Positions 26,737-36,858 are shown, counted from the first letter of the stretch. The stretch is DNA of 64,000 nucleotides from Pseudoalteromonas xiamenensis (GCF_042431545.1 NZ_JBHLYX010000001.1); one strand, 5' to 3'. Translations and numbers: made by a program. Notes: generated from the sequence alone by a model not told the origin.

Positions 26737-27468
26737 ATGGCATCGAAAAATCAATTGAAACTGATTCGCGCTCTAGGGCAAAAAAAGTATCGTAAACAAT
26801 ACGGACAATATCTCGTACAGGGAGAAAAAAACGTCTTAGAACTGCTCGTTGCGGGGATCAAATTGGATGCGTTATTTGCGACACCACAATTTATTGAACA
26901 AAACCAATGCGCACTCAAACACATCGATGTCATCGAAACACAAGAAGAGGAACTAACTAAAGTCAGCACGTTAGTTAGCAACAACGCAGCGATAGCCATC
27001 GTGCCTATTCCTGAAGAAGCAAAAATTGACTTATCTGGTTGGGTTCTAGCGCTTGATGGGGTATCAGATCCGGGTAATTTGGGCACCATTATCCGCGTTG
27101 CCGATTGGTACGGGTTTAAGCAAATCGTGCTAAGTGAAACGTGTGCGGATCAATTTAATCCAAAGACCATTAGCGCAACGATGGGGAGTTTTGTGCGCGT
27201 CAATTCACTTCGAACCAACTTGCATGGGCTACTCAGCCACTATAATGGGCCTGTTTATGGTGCGTTTCTGAACGGAGAAAATGTTCACAGAACGGTGTTC
27301 ACAGGTAAAGGGGTGCTAGTGATGGGGAGTGAATCTCATGGGATCAGTCCTGAAATTGAAGCTCTTGTAACACATAAAATCACCATTCCTGCTTTTGGTG
27401 GCGCGGAATCGTTGAATGTCGCAATGGCGACGGGGATCATTGTGGACAATATCAAACGACACAGTTAA
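26737..27468 (+). CDS. TrmH/SpoU-family RNA 2'-O-methyltransferase
   Basis: 243 aa. An N-terminal substrate-binding part (QKKYRKQYGQYLVQGEKNV) is followed by a trefoil-knot SPOUT domain with motif 1 SDPGNLGTIIRVADW, motif 2 VLVMGSESHGIS and motif 3 IPAFGGAESLNVAMA. It resembles the YsgA/RlmB-like group of 23S rRNA methyltransferases; the target nucleotide cannot be assigned. It precedes smc by 50 bp. Confidence 0.88.
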   Translation: MASKNQLKLIRALGQKKYRKQYGQYLVQGEKNVLELLVAGIKLDALFATPQFIEQNQCALKHIDVIETQEEELTKVSTLVSNNAAIAIVPIPEEAKIDLSGWVLALDGVSDPGNLGTIIRVADWYGFKQIVLSETCADQFNPKTISATMGSFVRVNSLRTNLHGLLSHYNGPVYGAFLNGENVHRTVFTGKGVLVMGSESHGISPEIEALVTHKITIPAFGGAESLNVAMATGIIVDNIKRHS

Positions 27469-27518
27469 GGTAAGAGCCTCCATAATAACAATAATCGCAA
27501 CCTAGATTACGATAGCTG

Positions 27519-30500
27519 ATGCGCCTGAGCAGTATAAAACTTGCTGGATTTAAGTCGTTTGTCGAAGCGACGAAAATCCCATTCCCAGATCAAATGACGT
27601 GTGTTGTCGGGCCAAATGGCTGTGGCAAATCAAACGTGATTGATGCCGTACGTTGGGTGCTTGGTGAAAGTTCTGCGAAGAACTTACGTGGTGACGCCAT
27701 GACCGATGTCATTTTCAATGGCTCAACGCATCGTAAGCCTGTTTCTCAAGCCTCAGTTGAACTTACTTTTGACAATACCCAAGGTCGTTTGCCGGGGACG
27801 TTTGCTGAGCGCAATCAAATTGCTATAAAGCGGGTTGTAACACGAGACGGGCAATCTCTCTATTATCTCAATGGCAGCAAATGCCGCCGTCGTGACATTA
27901 CAGATATATTTTTGGGCACGGGACTGGGTCCTCGCAGCTATGCGATTATCGAGCAGGGTATGATTTCAAGGCTTATTGAAAGTAAGCCTCAAGATCTACG
28001 TATTTTTATCGAAGAAGCAGCGGGCGTCTCGAAATATAAAGAACGTCGACGTGAAACGCAAACTCGCATCAAAAGTACGCGTGATAACTTAGAGCGTCTA
28101 TTGGACGTGCGCCAAGAGCTAAATACTCAGTTGACTCGCCTGTCTAGCCAAGCTGAAGCTGCGACTCAATATCGTCTTTTGAAAGCGCAAGAGCGATTGC
28201 TAAAAGGCGAATTAGCTGTGTTGAGGTGGCAATCGCTGCATGCTAAACAACTTGAGAAAGCGAATCAACTTGCGAAGCTAGAAGCTGAATTGGCGTTTCT
28301 TGAATCCGCTCATGGTGGCCATGAAGACGTATTGGGCGCGCTAGAAGCGCAGGTTAACATCGCAAACGATGCATTAACTCAGGCCAAGAATCAGCAACAT
28401 AAAACACAGATGGATTTAGCGCGTGCTGAGCAGCAAAAACTCCATTTAAAAGAGAAGCAGCGAAATCTTCAATCTCAGCTTGCTCAATTGACGCAATCCA
28501 CCCAAGAAACAACCGAACTGACGAAAGTACAACAAGAACACGTTGAAATTTTGGTTGAACAAGTGGAAGAAGCACTCGAGACGCGCCTAATTCAAGAAGC
28601 GGCGTTGGATGAGTTGCAACTTGAATATGAACAGCAGCAAGTCCTTTTTGTTGAACAAGAGTCAAGCATTCTTGATGCAAAGTCCGCACTCCAAAAAAGC
28701 AAAGAAATGCTGCAACAACTTCACTTCAATAAACAAAGCAACGGGCAGAAGTACCACCTCCTTGAAGAGCGTCTAACGCAGCTGCAAGCGGAGCAATACA
28801 CACAGTCTCAACAAGATCCCAGCGAACAGTTGGACGCATTAAAACAAAGCCATAAACAACAAACGGAAGTGTTAGCAAAGCACCAACGCCAATCGCAAGT
28901 ATTAAAAGAACAATTGCAGAGTGAACAGGCTCGAAGAGGGGAGCTTGAAGCGCAGCTACAAAAGGCTGAGCAACAACGTCACCAAGTGCAAACTCAAGTT
29001 GCGACGCTTATTCAAGTGCTCGGTGATGAACCCAAAGAAGGGAGTGAATCCTTTTTAGCGCAGTTAGTCGTCAAGCAGGGGTATGAATCCGTGGTTGAAC
29101 ACGCGTTACTCGGTTTGGACCATCTTGGTGTCGCGACAGATGTTGAATTAAATCACGTTTGGCCATTGAAAGAGACTGCCAAAGAAGGTTCTGTGGCAAC
29201 CTTGATTGAGGCGGGAATTTTTCCGTCTCTTTTGAACGATGTGCAATGGTTAGCGGACGGCGGTCGAGAGCACGTTGATAAACACTGGGTTTTAGCTATC
29301 AATGCGGACGGCGTATTATTTGGTGAGAATTTTACCGCAGCGCCCAAAACGGGTGAAGGGCGGCTTACGCAATATGCATCATTGCGCCAGTTACAATCAC
29401 TTGAACCATCTTTGCAATCAGACGTAGAGGTATTAATTGAGTCTGTTTCAACATGCAAGCTGCTAATTGACGAGATATGCGCTCTTTTGGAGCTTGAAAA
29501 ATCCGCGGTGCATGAAGTGTCTCAGTGGATAGCTGCAAATAATTCTCGGATCTCAATGGTTCAAGAGCAGGTCACGCAATTTCAGAGTCGTCGATCCGTA
29601 TTAAATACACAAGTGCTTGACTTAGAGTCTCAGCTTCAAGTGCTCGATGAAAGTTTGGTTGAGGCTGAACAACTCATTTTTGATGCGGAAGAAAAAGTGA
29701 CATCGCAAACTGGTTCGGTGCAAAAAGAAGAAGAGCAGTTTCTTGAAGTCAAAACGACTCAACATGCCCTACAGCGACGAATTCAGGACGCCCAAGCGCA
29801 ACTTCACGAATGCAAATTACAAGAACAACGAGTTAGCAGTGACTTAGCATTAGCGAAATCTAAATTGGCGCATCTGGACGAAGCTCAGCAAACCGCTGCT
29901 GAACGTATTGAACGTGTGTTTGAAGAGCAAGCACTGAACGCCGAACCGTTACTTGAACTCGATGTTGAAATTGAAGCACTTCTCGCGCTTCATCAGCAAT
30001 GTGATGAGGAAATTGCAGCGCACAACGAAGCACTTACCTCAGCCAAACAAACGCTTGATGAAAAACAAGCGAGCCTAAAAGATGTATCCAAACAACAAAT
30101 GACGCTTCAAACCAAGCGCCAAGCCCTACAACTCGAGGAGCAAGGGTTACTGCTTAAAGCACAGGCCGCGCTAGAACCGTTGGCAGAACTTAATACGACG
30201 TTAAAGGCAGTATTAGAGACGCTCCAAAGTGATGCGGATGCAGCTAAGCATCAAACGCAACTATCGCACGTGGTCAGTCAATTAGATGAACTTGGTGCGG
30301 TGAACCTCGCGGCGATTGAAGAACATCAAGAAGCGCTTGCGAGACAACAGTATTTAGATGCGCAGCTTGATGACTTAAATGCGGCACTAGACATGCTTGA
30401 AAATGCCATTAAGAAAATCGACAGAGAAACAAAAAGTCGCTTTAAACAAACCTTTGAGCAAGTTAACAGCGACCTCAGTGAGCTGTTTCCTAAGGTGTTT

Positions 30501-30905
30501 GGTGGTGGTAGCGCGTATCTAGAATTAACATCAGATGATATGTTGGAAAGCGGTGTAACCATCATGGCGAGACCGCCCGGCAAGAAAAACTCGACAATTC
30601 ACCTCTTAAGTGGTGGAGAAAAAGCGCTGACCGCATTATCATTAGTGTTTTCAATATTTAGGCTTAATCCTGCACCGTTTTGTATGCTGGATGAAGTTGA
30701 TGCGCCACTGGATGATGCGAACGTCGGACGTTTTTGTCGTTTAGTTGAGGAAATGTCTCAATCGGTGCAATTTATTTATATCAGTCATAATAAGGTCGCA
30801 ATGGAAATGGCGGGTCGTCTCACAGGGGTGACTATGGCAGAGCCAGGTGTATCGAGAATGGTGGCTGTAGATATTGAACAAGCTGTGCAAATGGCACAAA
30901 CTTAG
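27519..30905 (+). CDS. smc: Chromosome segregation ATPase SMC
   Basis: 1128 aa. Walker A GPNGCGKSNV is at residues 31-40. Long coiled coils (about 170-500 and 650-960, Gln/Glu-rich) flank a reduced hinge near 500-640. The ABC signature LSGGEKALTALSLVF and Walker B FCMLDEVDAPLDDANV are near the C-terminus. SMC-type condensin replaces MukB here, as in Shewanella and Pseudoalteromonas rather than enterics or vibrios. zipA and ligA follow. The kleisin genes scpAB are not in the window. Confidence 0.96.
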   Translation: MRLSSIKLAGFKSFVEATKIPFPDQMTCVVGPNGCGKSNVIDAVRWVLGESSAKNLRGDAMTDVIFNGSTHRKPVSQASVELTFDNTQGRLPGTFAERNQIAIKRVVTRDGQSLYYLNGSKCRRRDITDIFLGTGLGPRSYAIIEQGMISRLIESKPQDLRIFIEEAAGVSKYKERRRETQTRIKSTRDNLERLLDVRQELNTQLTRLSSQAEAATQYRLLKAQERLLKGELAVLRWQSLHAKQLEKANQLAKLEAELAFLESAHGGHEDVLGALEAQVNIANDALTQAKNQQHKTQMDLARAEQQKLHLKEKQRNLQSQLAQLTQSTQETTELTKVQQEHVEILVEQVEEALETRLIQEAALDELQLEYEQQQVLFVEQESSILDAKSALQKSKEMLQQLHFNKQSNGQKYHLLEERLTQLQAEQYTQSQQDPSEQLDALKQSHKQQTEVLAKHQRQSQVLKEQLQSEQARRGELEAQLQKAEQQRHQVQTQVATLIQVLGDEPKEGSESFLAQLVVKQGYESVVEHALLGLDHLGVATDVELNHVWPLKETAKEGSVATLIEAGIFPSLLNDVQWLADGGREHVDKHWVLAINADGVLFGENFTAAPKTGEGRLTQYASLRQLQSLEPSLQSDVEVLIESVSTCKLLIDEICALLELEKSAVHEVSQWIAANNSRISMVQEQVTQFQSRRSVLNTQVLDLESQLQVLDESLVEAEQLIFDAEEKVTSQTGSVQKEEEQFLEVKTTQHALQRRIQDAQAQLHECKLQEQRVSSDLALAKSKLAHLDEAQQTAAERIERVFEEQALNAEPLLELDVEIEALLALHQQCDEEIAAHNEALTSAKQTLDEKQASLKDVSKQQMTLQTKRQALQLEEQGLLLKAQAALEPLAELNTTLKAVLETLQSDADAAKHQTQLSHVVSQLDELGAVNLAAIEEHQEALARQQYLDAQLDDLNAALDMLENAIKKIDRETKSRFKQTFEQVNSDLSELFPKVFGGGSAYLELTSDDMLESGVTIMARPPGKKNSTIHLLSGGEKALTALSLVFSIFRLNPAPFCMLDEVDAPLDDANVGRFCRLVEEMSQSVQFIYISHNKVAMEMAGRLTGVTMAEPGVSRMVAVDIEQAVQMAQT

Positions 30906-30931
30906 ACAAAAGCAACAACAAAAGGTGAGTA

Positions 30932-31642
30932 ATGGCTACAGAGTTAAGATGGGCGCTTTTGATTATCAGTGCTCTAGTCATTGGCGGGTTACTAATCCAT
31001 GGATTATGGTCAGTTCGTCGTAAAGAGCGTAGCGAAAGCACGTCAAAGAGCGATCCAGCTATCGCGTCTGAAACTAATTCGACAACGAGTACAGCGAGAG
31101 ATGACGAGCCAGAAATTGGCGAGATAAATCTAAATGCTGTAGACGAAGAGCCTGTTGCGGTTCACGAAAGTGAAGTCGAAGACAAGGCTGAACCTGAAAA
31201 AAATGAAAGCGAGTCTGAGCCTGTCGCTGAGCCAAGTGATTTCATTATTCTCCACATCAGCATGCCAGAAGGCTTAACGATGGCTGGCTCTAAATTGCTG
31301 CCGTGCGTACTTAGCCTAGGGTTTAAGTACTCTGAAGAAGGTTTCTTTAATCGCCACGTTGAACCATCAGGAAATGGACCTGTTATGTTCCGTTTGGTGA
31401 ACAGTTTTAATCCAGGTACGTTTGATATTGATAATATGGAACAATTTAGCACTGCGGGTGTGAGTTTATTTATGACTTTGCCGTGCGAAGGCGATAGCTT
31501 AGCTGCGTTTAACATGCTTCATAGTGCAGCTAAAAAATTGGCTGAAGAATTTGGTGCAGAAGTGCTGGATTCTAATCGTGAGCCGTTATCGGTCGCCATG
31601 GTTCGTACTTACGTTGAAAAGGTTCGAGAATACGCCGCGTAA
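30932..31642 (+). CDS. zipA: Cell division protein ZipA
   Basis: 236 aa. An N-terminal transmembrane anchor (WALLIISALVIGGLLIHGLW) is followed by a charged, Glu/Ser-rich linker (about 30-110) and a C-terminal FtsZ-binding domain (about 110-236, FIILHISMPEGLTMAGSKLL and NMLHSAAKKLAEEFGAEVL). It tethers FtsZ to the membrane. It is 26 bp after smc and ends at a strong terminator. Confidence 0.93.
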   Translation: MATELRWALLIISALVIGGLLIHGLWSVRRKERSESTSKSDPAIASETNSTTSTARDDEPEIGEINLNAVDEEPVAVHESEVEDKAEPEKNESESEPVAEPSDFIILHISMPEGLTMAGSKLLPCVLSLGFKYSEEGFFNRHVEPSGNGPVMFRLVNSFNPGTFDIDNMEQFSTAGVSLFMTLPCEGDSLAAFNMLHSAAKKLAEEFGAEVLDSNREPLSVAMVRTYVEKVREYAA

Positions 31643-31716
31643 TGGTGTCCTGATTGGATGCTGTCGCACTTTAGGTATGAATTCGCGTTGAGTTTCAGCG
31701 CTGTATAGAAAATTTT

Positions 31717-31751
31717 AAAAGCCGCTTTGCGCACAGCAAGTGGCTTTTTTG
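31717..31751 (+). terminator. Terminator between zipA and ligA
   Basis: AAAAGCC-CTT-GC and GC-AAG-GGCTTTT arms around GCACA, followed by a T run. It overlaps the region where a longer ligA frame would begin, which supports the later ligA start. Confidence 0.85.
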
Positions 31752-31766
31752 TCATTAGAGGTTGAG

Positions 31767-33788
31767 ATGTCAAATACCGTTTTAGAACAAATTCAAACAC
31801 TAAGAAGTAAATTAGAAGATTTTAACTACCAGTATTACGTGCTTGATAATCCAACGGTGCCAGACGCGGAATACGACCGAGTAATGAAAGAACTGAAAAA
31901 GCTTGAAGCTGAGCATCCAGAATTTTTAACCGCTGACTCACCATCCCAAAAAGTGGGAGGCCAAGCGTTAAATAAATTCGATCAGGTGACGCATGCTATT
32001 CCAATGCTGTCCCTTGATAATGCGTTTGATGAAGCCGACTTTACCGCGTTCAATCGACGTCTTAAAGAGCGTTTAGTTATTTCGGATGATATTGCGTTTT
32101 GCTGCGAACCGAAATTAGATGGACTTGCTGTATCCATCATTTACGAAAAGGGTGTTTTGGTTCAAGCCGCCACGCGCGGTGACGGGCAGGTAGGTGAAAA
32201 CATTACAGAAAACGTAAAAACCATTCGCAACATTCCACTTAAGTTACGAGGCCAACACATCCCTGCGGTTCTTGAAGTTCGCGGGGAAGTTTTTATGGAT
32301 GTCGCGGGCTTTAATCGACTAAATGAAACCGCGTTTGCAAAAGGCGACAAAACGTTCGCTAACCCTCGAAATGCTGCTGCGGGTAGCCTCCGTCAATTAG
32401 ACCCCAAAATAACGGCCAATAGACCGCTTAGCTTTTACGCCTATTCGATGGGACAAGTAGAAGGCATGGAACTCGATACCGAACATTATGCACAATTGAT
32501 GCAATTAAAAGAGTTTGGTTTGCCCGTGTGCCCAGAAATCAAATTAGTGAAAAATGCAAAAGACGCTTTAGCATACTACCAAGATATTCTCACGCGACGT
32601 GCTCAATTGGCTTATGAAATTGATGGTGTCGTGATTAAAGTGAACGACAAACAATATCAATCAAGATTGGGGTTTGTTGCCCGAGCACCTCGTTGGGCTA
32701 TCGCTTTTAAATTCCCAGCTCAAGAAGAACTCACAACTTTGTTGGATGTTGAATTTCAGGTAGGTAGAACTGGAGCAATTACACCGGTTGCACGTTTGGA
32801 ACCTGTTTTTGTGGGTGGTGTAACTGTATCAAACGCCACGTTGCACAATGGTGATGAAATCGCTCGTTTGGGTGTCATGATTGGTGATACGGTCACCATC
32901 CGTCGTGCAGGCGATGTTATTCCGCAAGTAACGCAAGTTGTACTTGAGCGACGTCCAGGTGATGCGCGAGAAATTCAATTCCCTGACGCGTGTCCTGTGT
33001 GTGGTTCTCACGTTGAACGCATTGAGGGTGAGGCTGTCGCTCGGTGTACAGGTGGATTAGTGTGTTCGGCACAACGCAAAGAAGCAATTAAACATTTTGC
33101 ATCGCGCAAGGCTCTGAATGTCGACGGACTGGGTGACAAAATTGTCGAACAGCTGGTGGAACGTGAGCTTATACAAACGCCTGCTGACCTATTTAAGCTG
33201 CGTCAGGGACATTTTGAAACGTTAGAGCGCATGGGCCCAAAATCAGCTCAGAATCTCGTTGACGCGCTCGAAAACGCGAAATCAACCACACTTGCTAAGT
33301 TTATTTATTCGCTCGGTATTCGTGAAGTTGGCGAAGCGACGGCGCAGAATTTGGCTACCCACTTCAAAACGTTGGATGCGTTGCAACAGGCCTCCATTGA
33401 TGATTTTCAAACGGTGCCAGATGTTGGGATCGTGGTCGCGAATCATCTATTTGCCTTTTTTAGTGAGCCGCACAATCTGAGTGTTGTGAATGAACTACTT
33501 GAAGTTGGACTTCAGTGGCCTCAAATAGAAGAGAAATCGGCAGATGCGTTGCCACTTGCAGGGCTTACGTATGTGCTAACTGGTACGTTAACTCAATTGA
33601 ATCGGAATGATGCCAAAGCGCGCTTACAGGCGTTGGGTGCTAAAGTTGCTGGCAGCGTATCTAAGAATAGCGATGGTGTGTTTGCCGGTGAAAAAGCGGG
33701 CTCCAAGCTTGCTAAAGCGCAAGAGTTAAATGTACCTGTAATGGATGAGGACGCGCTTATTGCGCTGTTGCAGAAACACGAAGGTTAA
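31767..33788 (+). CDS. ligA: NAD-dependent DNA ligase LigA
   Basis: 673 aa. Seals nicks using NAD+. It has an Ia domain with the YYVLDNPTVPDAEYD motif, the adenylated Lys116 in EPKLDGLAV, an OB fold, a four-Cys zinc finger (CPVCGSHVERIEG to CTGGLVCSA), helix-hairpin-helix repeats and a C-terminal BRCT domain (about 595-673). The ATG at 31767 gives the family length; an upstream in-frame start at 31740 would lie inside the zipA terminator. Confidence 0.98.
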   Translation: MSNTVLEQIQTLRSKLEDFNYQYYVLDNPTVPDAEYDRVMKELKKLEAEHPEFLTADSPSQKVGGQALNKFDQVTHAIPMLSLDNAFDEADFTAFNRRLKERLVISDDIAFCCEPKLDGLAVSIIYEKGVLVQAATRGDGQVGENITENVKTIRNIPLKLRGQHIPAVLEVRGEVFMDVAGFNRLNETAFAKGDKTFANPRNAAAGSLRQLDPKITANRPLSFYAYSMGQVEGMELDTEHYAQLMQLKEFGLPVCPEIKLVKNAKDALAYYQDILTRRAQLAYEIDGVVIKVNDKQYQSRLGFVARAPRWAIAFKFPAQEELTTLLDVEFQVGRTGAITPVARLEPVFVGGVTVSNATLHNGDEIARLGVMIGDTVTIRRAGDVIPQVTQVVLERRPGDAREIQFPDACPVCGSHVERIEGEAVARCTGGLVCSAQRKEAIKHFASRKALNVDGLGDKIVEQLVERELIQTPADLFKLRQGHFETLERMGPKSAQNLVDALENAKSTTLAKFIYSLGIREVGEATAQNLATHFKTLDALQQASIDDFQTVPDVGIVVANHLFAFFSEPHNLSVVNELLEVGLQWPQIEEKSADALPLAGLTYVLTGTLTQLNRNDAKARLQALGAKVAGSVSKNSDGVFAGEKAGSKLAKAQELNVPVMDEDALIALLQKHEG

Positions 33789-33794
33789 AAAACA

Positions 33795-34277
33795 ATGATT
33801 AAGCAGTACGGGCCAGAATATTGGGATAAATACGGGGTTTATCGAGCGCCAATTGCGTTTAATCTCAGTTTGCTTGTGCTGCTTCGTCCTTTCCTAATTT
33901 GGGTGTTAGTTGCGGTTTCTCGCCAGCCTGAGCTCGATTTGATGTCTATTTTTTATCATAGTAAACATGACTTTTTTGTTGCCATGGGCATTGCGAGTGG
34001 CGCGTTGATTTCAGCGGTAGTGTATTCATTCAGAAGGCCGAGTAGTTCACCGAAAATCGCGACGTTATGGCGGTTTATGCGCTACCCTATGTTACTGACT
34101 GCCTGTTTAGATTTAGGGTGGTTACTTTGGAAAGCTCAGCTTTCCTACTATCAATTTTCTGGCTTTATTGCTGTACAGTTGGTTATGGTTGCGTGGGTGA
34201 TTTTATATCTGTTGAAGAGCCAGTATTTGGCCTACTTTTTTAATGACTGGCCAGAACACGAGCCACCGAAAAAATAG
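33795..34277 (+). CDS. DUF2919 family membrane protein (YfeZ-like)
   Basis: 160 aa, four hydrophobic segments. The N-terminal WDKYGVYRAPIAFNLSLLVL and FRRPSSSPKI resemble DUF2919 (E. coli YfeZ). The function is unknown. It starts 6 bp after ligA and is probably cotranscribed with it. Confidence 0.7.
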   Translation: MIKQYGPEYWDKYGVYRAPIAFNLSLLVLLRPFLIWVLVAVSRQPELDLMSIFYHSKHDFFVAMGIASGALISAVVYSFRRPSSSPKIATLWRFMRYPMLLTACLDLGWLLWKAQLSYYQFSGFIAVQLVMVAWVILYLLKSQYLAYFFNDWPEHEPPKK

Positions 34278-34304
34278 TTAACAAGGTTTATTCAAGGAAC
34301 TGTG

Positions 34305-34748
34305 ATGCTGACGTGGAATTCGATTTTACTTTTTATTAAACATGGTAATCCTGAGCCGCCAAGAAAAGTAGTTAAGACACAAGACGATTGGCAACGAGAA
34401 CTCGAGCCGGAAGTGTTTTATATCACGCGGAAAAAGGGAACTGAACGCCCATTTAGTTCTCAAAGTTGCTCTATATTCACACCAGGCCAGTATCAATGTG
34501 CGTGTTGTGGTGAACTATTGTTTGATGCGTCTGAAAAATTTGACAGCCGCTCAGGGTGGCCTTCGTTTACTCAGCCAATCAAACCCGAAATGGTGGCGTA
34601 CATTGGCGATGACTCGCATGGCATGCAGCGAGTTGAAATTGTGTGTAATGTTTGCGACAGCCATCTTGGGCACGTATTTCCAGATGGGCCTGAGCCAAGT
34701 GGACTGCGTTATTGTGTTAACGCACTCTCATTAACCAAAGTGGAATGA
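34305..34748 (+). CDS. msrB: Peptide-methionine (R)-S-oxide reductase MsrB
   Basis: 147 aa. It repairs the R epimer of methionine sulfoxide in proteins. Two zinc-binding CxxC pairs (QCACCGELL and CNVCDSHLGHV), the motif SRSGWPSFTQP and the catalytic Cys in RYCVNALSL are seen. The ATG at 34305 has AAGGA at 6-nt spacing; a GTG three bases earlier is less likely. No signal peptide is obvious, so it is probably cytosolic. Confidence 0.96.
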   Translation: MLTWNSILLFIKHGNPEPPRKVVKTQDDWQRELEPEVFYITRKKGTERPFSSQSCSIFTPGQYQCACCGELLFDASEKFDSRSGWPSFTQPIKPEMVAYIGDDSHGMQRVEIVCNVCDSHLGHVFPDGPEPSGLRYCVNALSLTKVE

Positions 34749-34750
34749 TG

Positions 34751-34771
34751 AAGCGCTAAACGCGCTTTTTT
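34751..34771 (+). terminator. Terminator after msrB
   Basis: AAGCGC and GCGCTT arms with a TAAAC loop, followed by TTTT. It lies between the convergent msrB and the TPR/receiver gene. Confidence 0.85.
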
Positions 34772-34775
34772 CAGC

Positions 34776-36407
34776 TTAATTTAACGAAAGCCCCATCTCT
34801 TTAAGTTTTTCCATGATGAGCTCAAAGCGTGATTCTTGTTCTGGCTCTAGTTTTGCTTCTTTCAGGGTTTTAACGCAGCGTCCAGCTAAATTGGAGTTGA
34901 ACGTTTGACCCTTACGACTACTGCTATCAAGCAAACATTGCAATAGGTTCAACGCGATGCTGGCATTCTTTGGCATGATACGGAATGCTTGAGAAAATGC
35001 TTCCAATGCTACTTCAATTTGGCCTCGATTAAATTGATTAACTGCATGGTTATTTAGCTCACGAGGACCCATGGTAATGTCTTTACGCTCAGACTGTTGC
35101 TGATGTATGTAGTGAAGCATTACATCGTCGTCATCTTTATTATGCTTTTCGCAGTGATCAATAATTTGATTGAAAAGTGCTTGTGCTTTGTGATGAAAAC
35201 CCAGTTCATGCAAGGCTTTTGCTTTATCAAGGGCTCCGTCGATAGAGCGGATAAACTTTTCATCTTCCAATTGTTCCATCAAGCGTTTTGCTTTTTGGTT
35301 TTCATCACGTAGATAATGTAACCGAGCATTTAACACATCGATTTGTGCTTGATTGTCAGCATGTGGAAACTGGTGCTTTAAATCTTGCAGATATTGTTGT
35401 GTTTGCCGAGTGATCCGAGAGATTTGCTCGCTTTGATCTGTGCTCAGCGCGAAATCAATACCAGCCCGAACCACATTGAGATAAACCTCTGGACTGTCAT
35501 GTATGGAGTTTTTAGCGTACGTAGCTATATCTTTATGTGCAATGTAACTGCGCTCATAGTCATGGTTTATTTGAGCAACACGGCTTAGGGACTTTTGCCT
35601 AGTGATATTGCGAGGCGCCATTTCAGATGCTTGACTTAAAAACTCTTGTGCTTGTTCAAACTGATTTAATCGGATTTCGAGTTGTCCAAGTAAATCCAAC
35701 GCGACCAGCCGAGTCTCACTTTTTTCAAGTAGCGTTTTAAGCATACGATGCGCAAGTACGTGCTCATTATTGGCAATTAATGCTTCAATAAGACCAATTT
35801 TCGCCCATGTAAATTTTTGTAACTCTAAGGCTGATTTGAAAAATTGCTTTGCTTCTTCGTACTGCTTTAAGCGAATGAGCACATCCCCTTTTAAACGAAG
35901 CAAGAGGGGAGTGTGGGCTTGATCGTTTTTATCTAGTTCTGAATTGATGAATTTAAGCGCTTTGGAATCGTTGCCATCGTCGATGAGTGTAAGTACTTTT
36001 TTAAGCGCCCGTTTGCGCTTTAACACTCGTTCAATTCGTGCCTTTAGTTCATTGATGGTGAAGGGTTTTACCAAAAAGTCATCTGGTTGTAATTCCAATA
36101 CGCTGTGAACAAGCGCGCCACTGGTTTCTGCCGAAACAAAGATAAAACCGGTGATGTTGCGAACTAATCGTTTTGCTTTTAGTTCTTCGTAGAGCTGATA
36201 GCCGTCTTGTTTTTTACTCAGGTCGAAGGAGCAAATAATGAGATCAAAGGTTTCAACCTGACATATTTCTTTGGCGATTGGGGCACTTTCCGCGAAGCGA
36301 ACATTCTGATAATCCAATCGCTCCAAGGAATGCTTAATGTAATTAAGTGCAAGAGGCTGTTCCTCGACAATTAAAATTTTCGAACTAGTCAGGTTTACTA
36401 ACGCCAT
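34776..36407 (-). CDS. TPR-repeat protein with degenerate response-regulator receiver domain
   Basis: 543 aa. An N-terminal receiver-like domain (about 10-135) has ILIVEEQP in place of the usual acidic VDDQP and DLIICSFDL where Ser60 occupies the phospho-acceptor Asp position; the later Lys in LVKPF is kept. The remaining 400 residues form TPR-type helical repeats (for example QYEEAKQFFKSALELQ). The ATG at 36407 is preferred because the 42 upstream codons have no family resemblance. It is probably a phosphorylation-independent adaptor; partner unknown. Confidence 0.78.
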   Translation of the reverse strand: MALVNLTSSKILIVEEQPLALNYIKHSLERLDYQNVRFAESAPIAKEICQVETFDLIICSFDLSKKQDGYQLYEELKAKRLVRNITGFIFVSAETSGALVHSVLELQPDDFLVKPFTINELKARIERVLKRKRALKKVLTLIDDGNDSKALKFINSELDKNDQAHTPLLLRLKGDVLIRLKQYEEAKQFFKSALELQKFTWAKIGLIEALIANNEHVLAHRMLKTLLEKSETRLVALDLLGQLEIRLNQFEQAQEFLSQASEMAPRNITRQKSLSRVAQINHDYERSYIAHKDIATYAKNSIHDSPEVYLNVVRAGIDFALSTDQSEQISRITRQTQQYLQDLKHQFPHADNQAQIDVLNARLHYLRDENQKAKRLMEQLEDEKFIRSIDGALDKAKALHELGFHHKAQALFNQIIDHCEKHNKDDDDVMLHYIHQQQSERKDITMGPRELNNHAVNQFNRGQIEVALEAFSQAFRIMPKNASIALNLLQCLLDSSSRKGQTFNSNLAGRCVKTLKEAKLEPEQESRFELIMEKLKEMGLSLN

Positions 36408-36540
36408 CTTACATCTGAGTTTTAAGCACAATATCAACAGTCTAGACGCAATATTTGATTTTGGGAATAGAAAAGAGAAGTTGCGTTTAGTTCGATTAAC
36501 CAATAGACAATTCAGCATCTCTTTTTCTGACAAAGTAGAG

Positions 36541-36733
36541 CTGTTGTGATTGTTATTACCTACAACGAGATGAAAGCAAACATTCGAACGTTAAACTAGA
36601 GAATAATTTTGATGATAAAAAATAGCGATGCTTTCCGTATGGCATATAGTGGATGGTGGGTTTTACTGAATTTGTGCTAGTTCGCCTTATCCTGACAAGA
36701 AGTGGCGATGCTTGCTGATTGGCATTTAGATGA
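36541..36733. other. Intergenic stretch with tRNA-like remnants
   Basis: No open reading frame is convincing. The right half holds decaying tRNA-Val sequence (see the entry at 36654), and 36623-36656 looks like a third partial remnant: GCGATGCTTTCCG...GGCATATAG parallels GCGATGCTTGCTG...GGCATTTAG further on. Confidence 0.5.
36654..36725 (-). pseudogene. Degenerate tRNA-Val copy
   Basis: The plus strand begins TGGTGGGTTTTACTGAATTT and retains the order of the intact tRNA-Val copies (TGGTGGGTTGTACTGGACTT), with GGCGATGCTTGCTGA where they have GGCGATGCTCTCCCA. Stems and anticodon are disrupted, so no functional tRNA is expected. Confidence 0.7.
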
Positions 36734-36809
36734 TGGTGGGTTGTACTGGACTTGAACCAGTGACCCTCGCCTTGTAAGGGCGATGCTCTCCCAACTGAGC
36801 TAACAACCC
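36734..36809 (-). tRNA. tRNA-Val(TAC) copy 5 (promoter-distal)
   Basis: 76 nt with encoded CCA; anticodon TAC between intact CGCCC/GGGCG-type stems. Identical to the other four intact copies. It is last in transcription order. Confidence 0.95.
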
Positions 36810-36858
36810 ATCTTAGAAAGATGATGAAATTATAGTGATTCGCACTTTTCCTAGATGA

